NCBI GenBank assembly: GCA_947497085.1
Contig: CANMFE010000001.1
Coordinates: forward strand, 434,001-498,000
Length of the DNA stretch: 64,000 nt
Direction: 5' to 3'
Source: an uncultured Sphingomonadaceae bacterium
GTDB lineage: Bacteria; Pseudomonadota; Alphaproteobacteria; Sphingomonadales; Sphingomonadaceae
Below are positions 36,552-45,401 of the stretch, one piece after another. Made by a program: the position numbers and the translations under genes. Every line of letters starts with the position of its first letter. The stretch's first letter is position 1. The notes under the pieces were generated by a model. The model ran no database searches and was not told the DNA's origin. It saw nothing but the letters and a program-made list of their open reading frames with translations.

Positions 36552-37445
36552 ATGGCTCCATCCACATCCAATACACCTACGCAACCGGCGGATATTTTTG
36601 ATCGCAAGCGGCGGCAACTTGCACGTGACCGCGCCGCACGCAGCGATGCTTCCCACGAGTTCCTGCATGCGCATATGGCCGAAGAAATGCTCGAGCGGCT
36701 GCAATGGGTGAAGCGAGATTTCAACGATGTGCTTGTCATCGGCAGTGCACCAGGACAGCTTATTTCCGGGCTTAAGGCGCAGGGAATGGCGGTAACATAC
36801 GCAGATAGCAGTGCGGCATGTTGCGCGCGCCACGAAGGTGTGCATTGCGAAGAAGACAGATTGCCATTTGAAGCGCACAGTTTTGATCTGATAATCTCCA
36901 ATGGCGTTCTGGATAGCGTGAACGACCTGCCGGGTGCACTGATCCAGATGCGGCATATATTGCGGCCAGACGGGCTTTTTCTCGCCGCTTTTGTGGGCGC
37001 AGGCTCGCTACCACAGCTGAAAGCCGCGATGATGGCTGCCGATAACGCCAAGAACAGTGAAACGATGGCCGCACATATCCATCCGCAAGTCGACGTGCGT
37101 GCTGCGGGCGATCTCCTCACCCGTGCCGGCTTTACAATGCCCGTGGCCGATGGCGAGCGGCTGACAGTGCGCTATTCCGGCCTGCCTTCGCTGGTGCGCG
37201 ACCTGCGCGGCATGGGAGCACATAATGTACTCGCATCCAAACCACCCTATATCGGCAAGCATGGCCTGTTGGCCGCGGCCAATCATTTTGCAGAATCTGC
37301 TGACGATGACGGTAAGACCAGCGAGATATTCGAACTCATATATCTGAGCGGCTGGGCACCCGATGCCAGCCAGCCCAAACCCGCAAGGCGCGGGAGCGGG
37401 AAGGTTTCCCTAGCATCGACACTAAAGCCGACTGGTCGTCAATAG
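36552..37445 (+). CDS. SAM-dependent methyltransferase (BioC/NDUFAF5-like)
   Basis: Protein of 297 residues. After an N-terminal helix (IFDRKRRQLARDRAARS), a class I Rossmann fold shows motif I as DVLVIGSAPGQLI, then LIISNGVLDSVNDLPGALIQMRHILRPDGLFLAAF, the region in which NDUFAF5-type and BioC-type enzymes agree. The family includes arginine hydroxylases or methyltransferases of complex I and malonyl-ACP methyltransferase; the exact substrate cannot be told. It is divergent from comF. Confidence 0.85.
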   Translation: MAPSTSNTPTQPADIFDRKRRQLARDRAARSDASHEFLHAHMAEEMLERLQWVKRDFNDVLVIGSAPGQLISGLKAQGMAVTYADSSAACCARHEGVHCEEDRLPFEAHSFDLIISNGVLDSVNDLPGALIQMRHILRPDGLFLAAFVGAGSLPQLKAAMMAADNAKNSETMAAHIHPQVDVRAAGDLLTRAGFTMPVADGERLTVRYSGLPSLVRDLRGMGAHNVLASKPPYIGKHGLLAAANHFAESADDDGKTSEIFELIYLSGWAPDASQPKPARRGSGKVSLASTLKPTGRQ

Positions 37446-37483
37446 CCGTGTAATTGGCGGCGAAGCCCCCCTTTCAGGGCCGA

Positions 37484-37708
37484 CTAGCAGGCGTATGAGT
37501 AATTCTCGCTATGAATATCAAATGTGCCCACAAAATCCACTGTATCATCGCAATACTGGATGAAGTGGCCTGTGTGATAAGCCATACTGCCGCCAGGCTG
37601 CGAGAAATATAGCGTTTCATACCTGATATTCGGTGAGGATCCCGGCCCTGTATTGGCAGTTGAGAGTAGGAAAATCGAACTTAAAGCGGCGATTGTTAAA
37701 CGTTTCAT
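37484..37708 (-). CDS. Small exported peptide, DUF6289-like
   Basis: Peptide of 74 residues with a signal sequence (LTIAALSSIFLLSTANTGPG) and a short mature part: YETLYFSQPGGSMAYHTGHF, IQYCDDTVDFVG, and a C-terminal Cys (YSYAC). Two Cys residues could form one disulfide. The pattern resembles remembered DUF6289 members; function unknown. GGAG seven bases before the ATG supports translation. No modifying enzymes or transporter are next to it. Confidence 0.72.
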   Translation of the reverse strand: MKRLTIAALSSIFLLSTANTGPGSSPNIRYETLYFSQPGGSMAYHTGHFIQYCDDTVDFVGTFDIHSENYSYAC

Positions 37709-37831
37709 GCTTCTTCTCCTTCAGATGAGGCGAAACCATGCACAATTCCTCAAGCGGTCACAATAAAACAGCCTGTAAATTAAATATTTTTAATATAAAT
37801 CAATATCTTGATATATAAATCAAGTTCTGCA

Positions 37832-40507
37832 TTACTGATTGGCGAGCGCCGCCTGCGCCGCTGCGAGCCGTGCTATTGGCACCCGGTAAGGCGAGGCGCT
37901 GACATAATCGAGACCGGCTTTGGCGCAGAACGCGATGGATGCGGGATCGCCGCCATGCTCGCCGCAAATGCCAAGCTTGATGTCGGGCCGCACAGCCCTG
38001 CCCTTCTCGGCAGCAATTTCGATCAACTGCCCTACGCCCTCAACATCGAGCGATACAAACGGGTCACGCGCATAAATACCCTTGTCGACATATTGGCCCA
38101 GGAACCGCGCGGCATCATCGCGTGATACGCCCAAAGTGGTTTGCGTCAGGTCATTGGTGCCAAAACTGAAAAATTCGCCGCTCTCGGCAATTTCATCGGC
38201 CATCAGCGCCGCACGCGGTAGCTCAATCATCGTCCCGACCAGATAGTCAACACTCTGTCCGCGTTCGGCAAACACCGCTTCAGCCGCGCCATCGACAACC
38301 GCCTTCATCAGATCCAGCTCGCGCTTGGTGCCGACCAGCGGGATCATCACTTCAGGGATCGGCGCTTCACCCGATTTTTCGAGCACATCGCAAGCCGCTT
38401 CAAATATCGCCTTTGCCTGAATTTCATAGATTTCGGGATAGGTGACGCCAAGACGGCAGCCGCGATGGCCCAGCATCGGGTTAAACTCGTGCAGCTCATT
38501 GGCGCGCCGTTTCAGCGCCTCAATACCGATGCCGGTCGCTTCGGCCACATCCTTGAACTCGCTTTCGCTATGCGGCAGAAATTCATGCAGCGGCGGGTCG
38601 AGCAGACGGATCGTGACCGGAAGTCCGACCATCACTTCAAAAATCTCGGTGAAATCCTGCCGCTGTTCGGGCAGCAGCTTGTCCAGCGCTGCGCGGCGGC
38701 CTGCCTCGTTTTCGGCCAGAATCATCTGCCGCACTGCGGTAATACGCGCGGCGTCAAAGAACATGTGCTCGGTGCGGCACAGGCCAATGCCCTCCGCCCC
38801 GAAATCACGCGCCACACGGCAATCCATGGGGGTTTCCGCATTGGTGCGCACCGCAAGCTTGCGCACTTTGTCCGCCCATTCCATCAGGGTGCCGAAATCG
38901 CCAACCAGTTCGGGCTGGATCGTTTCAACCTCGCCCGACATTACTTCGCCGGTGGAGCCATCGAGCGTCAGCATTTCGCCCTCTTTCAACATGCGCCCCG
39001 CAACCGTCATGCTGCGTGCATCATTGTCGATCACCAGCTCACCCGCGCCCGATACACAGGGCCGCCCCATGCCGCGCGCGACAACCGCCGCGTGGCTGGT
39101 CATGCCGCCGCGCGCGGTCAAAATGCCCTGCGCCGCATGCATGCCGTGAATATCCTCCGGTGACGTCTCTATGCGCACCAGAATGACATTCTCGCCCATT
39201 TCCTTGCGCCGCTCGGCAGTATCCGCATCGAACACAATCACGCCCGCCGCTGCGCCCGGAGAAGCCGGAAGCCCGCGCGTCAGCACGTCACGGTGCGCTT
39301 CCGGGTCGAGTGTCGGGTGCAGCAGCTGATCGAGCGCCATCGGGTCGACACGGCTCACCGCCTCTTCTTCGGTAATAAGACCTTCGCTGGCCATATCCAC
39401 CGCGATTTTCAGCGCCGCCTTGGCCGTGCGCTTACCGCTGCGCGTTTGCAGCATCCACAGCTTGCCGCGTTCGACGGTGAACTCAATATCCTGCATATCG
39501 CGGTAATGTTTCTCAAGCAGGTCGAACACACCCGCGAGCTCGGCATAAGTCTCACCCATCGCCTCTTCCATGCTCAGCGGTTTGGCATTTGCCTCCTCAC
39601 GCGCGGCTTTGGTCAGATATTGCGGCGTGCGGATACCCGCGACCACATCTTCGCCCTGTGCGTTGATAAGATATTCGCCATAATAGGCATTGGTGCCGTC
39701 GGACGGGTTGCGCGTAAACGCGACGCCCGTCGCGCTGGTTTCGCCCATATTGCCGAACACCATCGCCTGTACATTGACCGCCGTGCCCCAGTCACCCGGA
39801 ATATCATTCAGCCGGCGATAGACTTTGGCCCGCTCCGCCTGCCAGCTGCCGAACACAGCGGTGATCGCGCCCCATAGCTGGTCGTTCACATCCTGCGGAA
39901 ATGGCTTCTCCCACTGCTCCTCGACCAGCGTTTTATATTCGGCGACCAGCGCTTTCCAATGCTCAGCCTCCATCTCGGTATCGTTATAGAAGCCATTGTC
40001 TTCCTTGGCGATTTCCAGAGCCTCTTCAAATGCATCATGGTCGAGGCCCAGCACGACGTCGCTGTACATCTGAATAAAGCGGCGATAGCTGTCCCAGGCG
40101 AAACGCTCGTCCCCGCTGACCTGTGCAAGGCCTTCGACCGTTGCATCGTTAAGGCCCAGGTTCAGCACCGTGTCCATCATGCCCGGCATCGACACCCGCG
40201 CGCCCGAGCGCACTGAAACCAGCAGCGGATTGGCCGCATCGCCAAATGTCTTGCCGGTCACGCTTTCGATATGCGCGATGGCCTGTGCCACTTCGCCGGT
40301 CAGGCTATCAGGGTATGTCTCGCCATCGGCATAATAGCGTGTGCACAGCTCGGTCGAGATCGTGAAACCCGGGGGAACAGGCAGGCCGATCGACGCCATT
40401 TCCGCAAGGTTCGCGCCCTTGCCGCCCAGCAGATTGGTGCGCGCAGCCTTGTCGCCACTCGCCGCATCCGAAACACCGCCGCCGAAACGAAATACATATT
40501 GGGTCAT
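37832..40507 (-). CDS. ppdK: Pyruvate, phosphate dikinase
   Basis: Enzyme of 891 residues that interconverts pyruvate, ATP and Pi with PEP, AMP and PPi. The nucleotide-binding domain begins TQYVFRFGGGVSDAASG with LLGGKGANLAEMA. The swivelling domain has the phospho-His in GGMTSHAAVVARGMGRPCVSGA. The C-terminal TIM barrel ends with GICGEHGGDPASIAFCAKAGLDYVSASPYRVPIARLAAAQAAL. Length is typical. It is preceded by a palindromic repeat and glyS. Confidence 0.97.
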   Translation of the reverse strand: MTQYVFRFGGGVSDAASGDKAARTNLLGGKGANLAEMASIGLPVPPGFTISTELCTRYYADGETYPDSLTGEVAQAIAHIESVTGKTFGDAANPLLVSVRSGARVSMPGMMDTVLNLGLNDATVEGLAQVSGDERFAWDSYRRFIQMYSDVVLGLDHDAFEEALEIAKEDNGFYNDTEMEAEHWKALVAEYKTLVEEQWEKPFPQDVNDQLWGAITAVFGSWQAERAKVYRRLNDIPGDWGTAVNVQAMVFGNMGETSATGVAFTRNPSDGTNAYYGEYLINAQGEDVVAGIRTPQYLTKAAREEANAKPLSMEEAMGETYAELAGVFDLLEKHYRDMQDIEFTVERGKLWMLQTRSGKRTAKAALKIAVDMASEGLITEEEAVSRVDPMALDQLLHPTLDPEAHRDVLTRGLPASPGAAAGVIVFDADTAERRKEMGENVILVRIETSPEDIHGMHAAQGILTARGGMTSHAAVVARGMGRPCVSGAGELVIDNDARSMTVAGRMLKEGEMLTLDGSTGEVMSGEVETIQPELVGDFGTLMEWADKVRKLAVRTNAETPMDCRVARDFGAEGIGLCRTEHMFFDAARITAVRQMILAENEAGRRAALDKLLPEQRQDFTEIFEVMVGLPVTIRLLDPPLHEFLPHSESEFKDVAEATGIGIEALKRRANELHEFNPMLGHRGCRLGVTYPEIYEIQAKAIFEAACDVLEKSGEAPIPEVMIPLVGTKRELDLMKAVVDGAAEAVFAERGQSVDYLVGTMIELPRAALMADEIAESGEFFSFGTNDLTQTTLGVSRDDAARFLGQYVDKGIYARDPFVSLDVEGVGQLIEIAAEKGRAVRPDIKLGICGEHGGDPASIAFCAKAGLDYVSASPYRVPIARLAAAQAALANQ

Positions 40508-40532
40508 ATTTACAAACTACCTTGCTTTTCTT

Positions 40533-40640
40533 GCGTCATTGCGAGCGAATGCTGGAATCCAGATGAAATTTCATTCTGCCCCGCCAGTCCGGCTGGACCC
40601 CAGCCTTCGCTGGGGTGACTTCATTGGAGTGACAGAGAAA
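40533..40640. repeat. Intergenic palindromic repeat between glyS and ppdK
   Basis: The stretch holds CTGGAATCCAG and a perfect hairpin CCCCAGC-CTTC-GCTGGGG (40598-40615), flanked by TCATTGCGAGCGAATGCTGG. This composite palindrome resembles dispersed repeats of alphaproteobacteria and shares the CTGGATTCC core with the element inside glyS at 40931-41006. It might also end glyS transcription. Confidence 0.6.
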
Positions 40641-40655
40641 TATTGATAACTCGCC

Positions 40656-43022
40656 CTATCCCTCAATCTTCGAAAAATCTGCGACGCTGTGCACCGCATT
40701 TTGCACCCGCACCAACAGGCCGAGCCGTGCTTCGCGTTTGGCCGGGTCATCATCGTTAACCGTCACATCGTCAAAAAACCGGTCGATCGGCCCACGCAGG
40801 CTCGCCAGCGCCGCCATCGCACCTGCAAAGTCCTCTGCCGCAATCGCTGTCGCCGCTTTCGGCTCTGCCGCATCGAGTGCAGCAGTCAACTCTGCTTCGG
40901 CTGGTTCGGGGGTATAGGGCAACGCTCCGTGCTCCTGCGAAAGCAGGAGCCCAGGGCCATCCTGCACTGCGTCCGCACTGGATTCCGGGTCTTCGCCCGG
41001 AATACTGGATTTCTTCAAAATATTCGAAGCCCGCTTATACCCGGCGAGCAGGTTCTCACCATCCTCAGTCTCAACAAACGTCTGCAACGCCTTCACCCGC
41101 GCGAGCAGGCGGACAAGGTCGTCTTCACCACCAAGTGCAAATACCGCGTCGATCAAATCATGGCGGACGCCAGCCTCGCGTTGCTGGACCTTGAGGCGGT
41201 CGGCGAAGAAGTCGAGAAGAACATACATATAACCCAAGTCAATTGGGGCATCTGTTTCGCCACGCAACTCATGCAGTGCATAGTTCGCTGCTCGGTTTTG
41301 AACTTGAACTTCTGCAAACTCGCCCAAACGATCTAATGTATCTCGAACTATAATAATTTCAGATTCAACAGGATAGTGCTCACAAAGCATGTTTGCTTCG
41401 TTTAACGCGAATGAATGCATTGGCAATCGAATATTAGAGTATACCAGTGTTCTAATAACTGCGTTCGCGGACCTGCGAAGTGCAAAAGGATCCTTCGAAC
41501 CCGTTGGCTTTTCATCGATAGCAAAAAAGCCAGCTAGTGTATCCAGCTTATCCGCCAGACTTACCGCCACCGTTACCGGCGCGGTCGGCACTTCATCGCC
41601 CTGCCCGACCGGTTTGTAATGATCACGGATGGCGTCGCTGACTTCGGCTGGCAGGCCTTCTTTTTCGGCGTAATAGCCGCCCATCAGGCCCTGCAGTTCG
41701 GGAAATTCACCGACCATCTCGGTGACAAGGTCGGCCTTGCACAGACGCGCAGCCTGTTCGGCCATATCAGCCAGTTCAGCCTTCTCCCTTGAGGGAGAGG
41801 GTTGGGTGAGGGTGTGCGGCGTTTCTTTGGCCAGGGCACCCTCATCCGGCGCTGCCGCACCACCTTCTCCCTCAAGGGAGAAGGAATTTCCAACAATCCC
41901 TTCCTCACATAGCCATCTTGCCAGCTTGGCCACACGCTCCACCTTGTCGGCGACCGTTCCCAGCTTTTCGTGGAAAACAATATCTTTCAGCTTCTCGGCA
42001 TGCTGTTCCAGCGTGGTTTTCTGGTCCAGATCCCAGAAGAATTTTGCGTCAGCCAGCCGCGCCGCGAGCACTTTTTCGTTACCGGCCACAATCGCCTTGC
42101 CGCCATCATGCGCGTCGATATTGGCGGTGCAGACAAAGGCGTTGGTCAGTTTCCCCGTGCCATCGCGCACCACGAAATATTTCTGGTTGATGCGCGTGGT
42201 GAGCTGGATCACCTCTTCCGGCACATCCAGAAACGCTTCGTCAAACCGGCCGAGCAATGGCGCCGGCCATTCGGTCAGGCCCGCATTCTCGATCACCAGC
42301 CCTTCGTCTTCGACGAGCGCAAGGCCCGCATCGGATGCCGCCTTTGCCGCGCCCGCACCGACAATATCCTGCCGTTCTTCGTGATCCACAATCACATGGC
42401 AGGCACGCAGTTTTTCGATATAATCGTCCACGCCGCCAATGGTGATGACACCATCATGATGGAATCTATGCCCCACCGTATCATAGCCGGAAGCCACGCC
42501 GCCAATCTCACATTCGACCAGTTCATCGCCGAATATCGCGACAATGCCCTGCAAGGGCCGCACCCAGCGCAGGCTTTCGGTGGTGATGCTGGCATCGCCC
42601 CAGCGCTGTGACTTGGGCCATGGAAAGGCTTTGATGATTGCCGGGATGGCCTCGGCCAGAACGTCTGTGGTCGCGCGGCCCGGCGTGTCGATCACCGCAA
42701 AATAGGTCGGGCGGCCCTTAACGTCGCGTACTTCCAGCTGGTCGCGTGTGACGCCATTCTTGCGGCAGAAACCGTCGACAGCCTGGTCGGGCGCGCCTTC
42801 AGGCGGGCCTTTCGCTTCTTCGCTGACCGCTTCGGTTTCGGCAGGCAGGCCCTTTGCGATTAAGGCCAGGCGTCGCGGTGTCGAATAAACGGTAATGCCC
42901 TCGGCCTTCAGGCCTGCATCACCAAGCTGCGTAACAAAGAGTTTCTCAAGATCAGTGCGCGCTTTTGCCTGCATCCGCGCCGGGATTTCTTCGGACAGGA
43001 TTTCAAGGAGGAAGTCGGTCAT
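40656..43022 (-). CDS. glyS: Glycine--tRNA ligase beta subunit GlyS, with two repeat-encoded insertions
   Basis: Subunit of 788 residues of the alpha2-beta2 glycyl-tRNA synthetase; it binds tRNA. TDFLLEILSEEIPARMQAKA at the start and the C-terminal anticodon-binding part ending VHSVADFSKIEG are standard. It is about 100 residues longer than E. coli GlyS (689). Two stretches have no counterpart in the family: residues about 380-414 (SFSLEGEGGAAAPDEG, then HTLTQPSPSREKAEL) and about 673-698 (SIPGEDPESSADAVQ, then GPGLLLSQEHGAL), both encoded by palindromic repeats while the frame stays open. Start 43022 rather than 43115, which lies in glyQ. Confidence 0.95.
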   Translation of the reverse strand: MTDFLLEILSEEIPARMQAKARTDLEKLFVTQLGDAGLKAEGITVYSTPRRLALIAKGLPAETEAVSEEAKGPPEGAPDQAVDGFCRKNGVTRDQLEVRDVKGRPTYFAVIDTPGRATTDVLAEAIPAIIKAFPWPKSQRWGDASITTESLRWVRPLQGIVAIFGDELVECEIGGVASGYDTVGHRFHHDGVITIGGVDDYIEKLRACHVIVDHEERQDIVGAGAAKAASDAGLALVEDEGLVIENAGLTEWPAPLLGRFDEAFLDVPEEVIQLTTRINQKYFVVRDGTGKLTNAFVCTANIDAHDGGKAIVAGNEKVLAARLADAKFFWDLDQKTTLEQHAEKLKDIVFHEKLGTVADKVERVAKLARWLCEEGIVGNSFSLEGEGGAAAPDEGALAKETPHTLTQPSPSREKAELADMAEQAARLCKADLVTEMVGEFPELQGLMGGYYAEKEGLPAEVSDAIRDHYKPVGQGDEVPTAPVTVAVSLADKLDTLAGFFAIDEKPTGSKDPFALRRSANAVIRTLVYSNIRLPMHSFALNEANMLCEHYPVESEIIIVRDTLDRLGEFAEVQVQNRAANYALHELRGETDAPIDLGYMYVLLDFFADRLKVQQREAGVRHDLIDAVFALGGEDDLVRLLARVKALQTFVETEDGENLLAGYKRASNILKKSSIPGEDPESSADAVQDGPGLLLSQEHGALPYTPEPAEAELTAALDAAEPKAATAIAAEDFAGAMAALASLRGPIDRFFDDVTVNDDDPAKREARLGLLVRVQNAVHSVADFSKIEG
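40931..41006. repeat. Palindromic repeat element inside glyS (C-terminal)
   Basis: Two hairpins in tandem: GCTCCTGCGAAAGCAGGAGC (40931-40950) and ATTCCGGG-TCTTCG-CCCGGAAT (40982-41003). This is the layout of dispersed intergenic repeats, here read through in frame as residues about 673-698 of GlyS. Confidence 0.7.
41781..41884. repeat. Palindromic repeat element inside glyS (central)
   Basis: About 104 bp bounded by CTTCTCCCTTGAGGGAGAGG (41781-41800) and the near-mirror CCTTCTCCCTCAAGGGAG-AAGG (41863-41884), each a palindrome and together an inverted pair. The element is read in frame as residues about 380-414 of GlyS. Copies of such CTCCCT/AGGGAG repeats are usually intergenic. Confidence 0.75.
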
Positions 43023-43023
43023 A

Positions 43024-43920
43024 TTATACGCTCCACCCCTTATATTCGCTTGCCCAGCGCTCTTTGTTCTTATCGATCCACGCCTCGCACGCCCCTTTGG
43101 CAAGGTCACGGACACGGCCCATATAGGCCTGTCGCTCGGCCACGGAAATCACACCGCGTGCTTGCAGCAGGTTGAAGATATGGCTGGCTTTCACCGCCTG
43201 CTCATAGGCAGGCAGCGGAAGCTTGTGCTCAAGGCAATTTTCGCATTCCGCAGTCGCTTTCTTGAACAAGTCGAACAGCATATCCGTGTTCGCCACCTCA
43301 AAATTCCAGGTGCTTTGCTGCACCTCGTTTTCGTGGAACACATCGCCATAGGTGACGCCCCCCTCACCCTTTGGACGCCCATTGAAATCGAGGGCATAGA
43401 CACTGTCGACGCCCTGAATATACATGGCCAGACGTTCCAGTCCGTATGTCAACTCACCCGCCACAGGTTTACAATCATAGCCGCCCATCTGCTGGAAATA
43501 GGTGAACTGCGTCACTTCCATGCCGTCACACCATACTTCCCAGCCAAGGCCCCAAGCGCCCAATGTGGGGCTTTCCCAATCATCCTCAACAAAGCGGATA
43601 TCATGGAGCAACGGATCAATACCGATCGCGGACAGGCTGTCCAGATACAGCTGTTGCAGATTGGCCGGCGAAGGCTTCAAAATTACCTGATACTGGTAAT
43701 AATGTTGCAATCGCATTGGGTTATCGCCGTAACGGCCATCGGTCGGGCGGCGGCAGGGCTGCACAAAGGCGGCATTCCATGGCTCCGGCCCCAGCGCCCG
43801 CAGCGTCGTTGCGGTGTGGAACGTGCCCGCCCCCATTTCCATGTCATAGGGCTGCAGGATCAGGCAACCCTGCTCGCTCCAGTAGTTATGCAGCGTCAGG
43901 ATCATGTCCTGAAAACTCAT
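43024..43920 (-). CDS. glyQ: Glycine--tRNA ligase alpha subunit GlyQ
   Basis: Catalytic class II subunit of 298 residues. [39 protein letters not shown] and [20 protein letters not shown] are textbook GlyQ motifs, with motif 2 [13 protein letters not shown]. The ATG at 43920 matches the family's usual start; the frame continues to 43995. It ends one base before the glyS start, so the subunits are translationally linked. Confidence 0.97.
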   Translation of the reverse strand: MSFQDMILTLHNYWSEQGCLILQPYDMEMGAGTFHTATTLRALGPEPWNAAFVQPCRRPTDGRYGDNPMRLQHYYQYQVILKPSPANLQQLYLDSLSAIGIDPLLHDIRFVEDDWESPTLGAWGLGWEVWCDGMEVTQFTYFQQMGGYDCKPVAGELTYGLERLAMYIQGVDSVYALDFNGRPKGEGGVTYGDVFHENEVQQSTWNFEVANTDMLFDLFKKATAECENCLEHKLPLPAYEQAVKASHIFNLLQARGVISVAERQAYMGRVRDLAKGACEAWIDKNKERWASEYKGWSV

Positions 43921-44140
43921 TTTTCCGCTCTTTTGCGCGGGCTTTCCCGCCAATTGCACATTGTCCATCCAGGTCCGCTTTCGCACTTGCAACAATTTTG
44001 AAATGCAATGGCGGATGATGCCGCGCGGGTCAAGAAAGCACAGTTATAAATCTGTGATTCTTTTCTGCAGACATACTTTCCGGGGTGGATATATGGATAC
44101 TCAAAAAGCCTTTTTCAAAAAATTTTTCGCTATCGAAACA

Positions 44141-44235
44141 TGACATTAAGTCATTTGACCATGTCATTTAGTCATGTGTTGTTGACATAGTCAGCGAATC
44201 AAGACATATAGTAATGGAAACCTGACATTGGGTCA
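44141..44235. promoter_or_regulatory. Array of phased inverted-repeat operators
   Basis: Four related half-palindromes: TGACATTAAGTCA (44141-44153), TGTCATTTAGTCA (44162-44174), TGACATAGTCA (44183-44193) and TGACATTGGGTCA (44223-44235), with a weaker GACATATAGTA at 44203-44213. Centres lie near 44147, 44168, 44188, 44208 and 44229, so spacing is 20-21 bp, two helical turns, on one face of the DNA. They lie directly before the membrane protein/XRE cassette and are probably its autoregulatory sites. Confidence 0.7.
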
Positions 44236-44266
44236 GGGAGAGATTACATTCAGATGGGGCTACAAA

Positions 44267-44674
44267 ATGGCTTTCGTAAAAATGACAACCGGAAAACTTG
44301 ATATATTTCTTATCCTGCCTGTGCTGGCATCGCTCATGATGATTTCCGATGTTCCTGATTTTGCAGAAACTGCTGCAACGCTCTCCCCCATCGCACGCAT
44401 TGCGATATTGGTTCCGGCGATAGTGATCATTGGGCTTCTCGCCGTGATGGGCAGCGGACTCGACCGACGCTGTTCAGAAGATTATATTTTTCAGTTGCTT
44501 GCCAATGCCGCCCTTATTGGCGTGATCGTGACAGTCATGGTCAACATGGCGTGGGGCATTGCCAAACTATTCTATCTGCTGCCGGACCTCAGCGGCGAAA
44601 ACATGACCGGTATAACGGTAATGTCCTGGTGTGCAGGCTATTACTGGTATCGCCTGAAAGGACTGACTTCATGA
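44267..44674 (+). CDS. Small membrane protein of XRE cassette (first)
   Basis: Protein of about 135 residues with four predicted membrane segments (LDIFLILPVLASLMMIS, IAILVPAIVIIGLLAVMGSG, LLANAALIGVIVTVMVNMAW, NMTGITVMSWCAGYYW). No family is recognised with confidence. Its stop overlaps the XRE start by ATGA. Small XRE regulators in such pairs usually control the membrane gene next to them. ATG 44267 is preferred; the frame extends to TTG 44228, inside the last operator. Confidence 0.7.
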   Translation: MAFVKMTTGKLDIFLILPVLASLMMISDVPDFAETAATLSPIARIAILVPAIVIIGLLAVMGSGLDRRCSEDYIFQLLANAALIGVIVTVMVNMAWGIAKLFYLLPDLSGENMTGITVMSWCAGYYWYRLKGLTS

Positions 44675-44874
44675 AAAACCGCCTCAAAGTCCTGCGTGCG
44701 GAACGCGACTGGTCGCAAGCGGAACTTGCCGGACGGCTGGATGTCTCCCGCCAGGCCGTGAACGCCATCGAGACCGGGAAATATGATCCCTCGCTGCCCC
44801 TAGCCTTTAAAATCGGCCGCCTGTTCGGCCAGCCCATCGAAGAAATTTTCGATGACGAATTTGATGGAGAATAA
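44671..44874 (+). CDS. Small XRE-family regulator
   Basis: Protein of 67 residues, a single HTH: MKNRLKVLRAERDWSQAELA, then VSRQAVNAIETGKYDPSLPL, FKIGRLFGQPIEEIFDDEF. This compact form is common in operons with small membrane proteins of unknown role. It lies between two membrane protein genes and overlaps the first by ATGA. It probably binds the operator array before the cassette. Confidence 0.9.
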   Translation: MKNRLKVLRAERDWSQAELAGRLDVSRQAVNAIETGKYDPSLPLAFKIGRLFGQPIEEIFDDEFDGE

Positions 44875-44877
44875 ACG

Positions 44878-45324
44878 ATGAGTGACAGCAAAAAACCACC
44901 CATGTCGCCGCGTGCGAAAAAATACTGGTTCAGCCTAATCGCCGCTGGCGTACTTGGCCTGATTGGCGGTTTTCTGACTTACCCGGTCGGATATGAACTG
45001 GGCCGGGCCGCAGATTCGGGCGAAATGCCGGCCGGAAGCTGGTTTGAAGCCCCGATCGACTCCACGACGGCGATCATCATCAGCCTTATCTGGGGCGTAG
45101 CGCTACCGCTGCTGTGCATTCTGCATCACCGGAATGTCGATGAGCAGGAAGAACACGCCTTTTTATGGGCAGGGCTTATCGGCTGGTATGCAATGATTAT
45201 CATCGCCCCTGTCTGGTGGGTGTTCGCATGGGCCGACATCTGGCCGGAAGCGCATATCATGGGCATTTTTATCATTGGCATGATTGTAAACGCCGCGGTC
45301 TTCGTCTGGAAGAAATTCCGCTGA
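44878..45324 (+). CDS. Small membrane protein of XRE cassette (second)
   Basis: Protein of 148 residues with four membrane segments (YWFSLIAAGVLGLIGGFLTY, AIIISLIWGVALPLLCILH, LWAGLIGWYAMIIIAPVWWV, IMGIFIIGMIVNAAVFVWKK). It starts 3 bp after the XRE stop, so the three genes form one operon. No family is recognised; the topology resembles the first membrane protein, but sequence similarity is not evident by eye. Confidence 0.75.
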   Translation: MSDSKKPPMSPRAKKYWFSLIAAGVLGLIGGFLTYPVGYELGRAADSGEMPAGSWFEAPIDSTTAIIISLIWGVALPLLCILHHRNVDEQEEHAFLWAGLIGWYAMIIIAPVWWVFAWADIWPEAHIMGIFIIGMIVNAAVFVWKKFR

Positions 45325-45401
45325 AAGAGTTCAAAATACGCTTTTGACACAACTTACACTGCAATCAACTTACTGAATTAATTTTAAAAGGAGAATATAA
45401 A

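Noticed and set aside
37807-37824. CTTGAT-ATATAA-ATCAAG as a fifth Fnr-type box
   Set aside because: The spacer is six bases, not four, and the flanking genes (ppdK end, small peptide) have no link to nitrate respiration.
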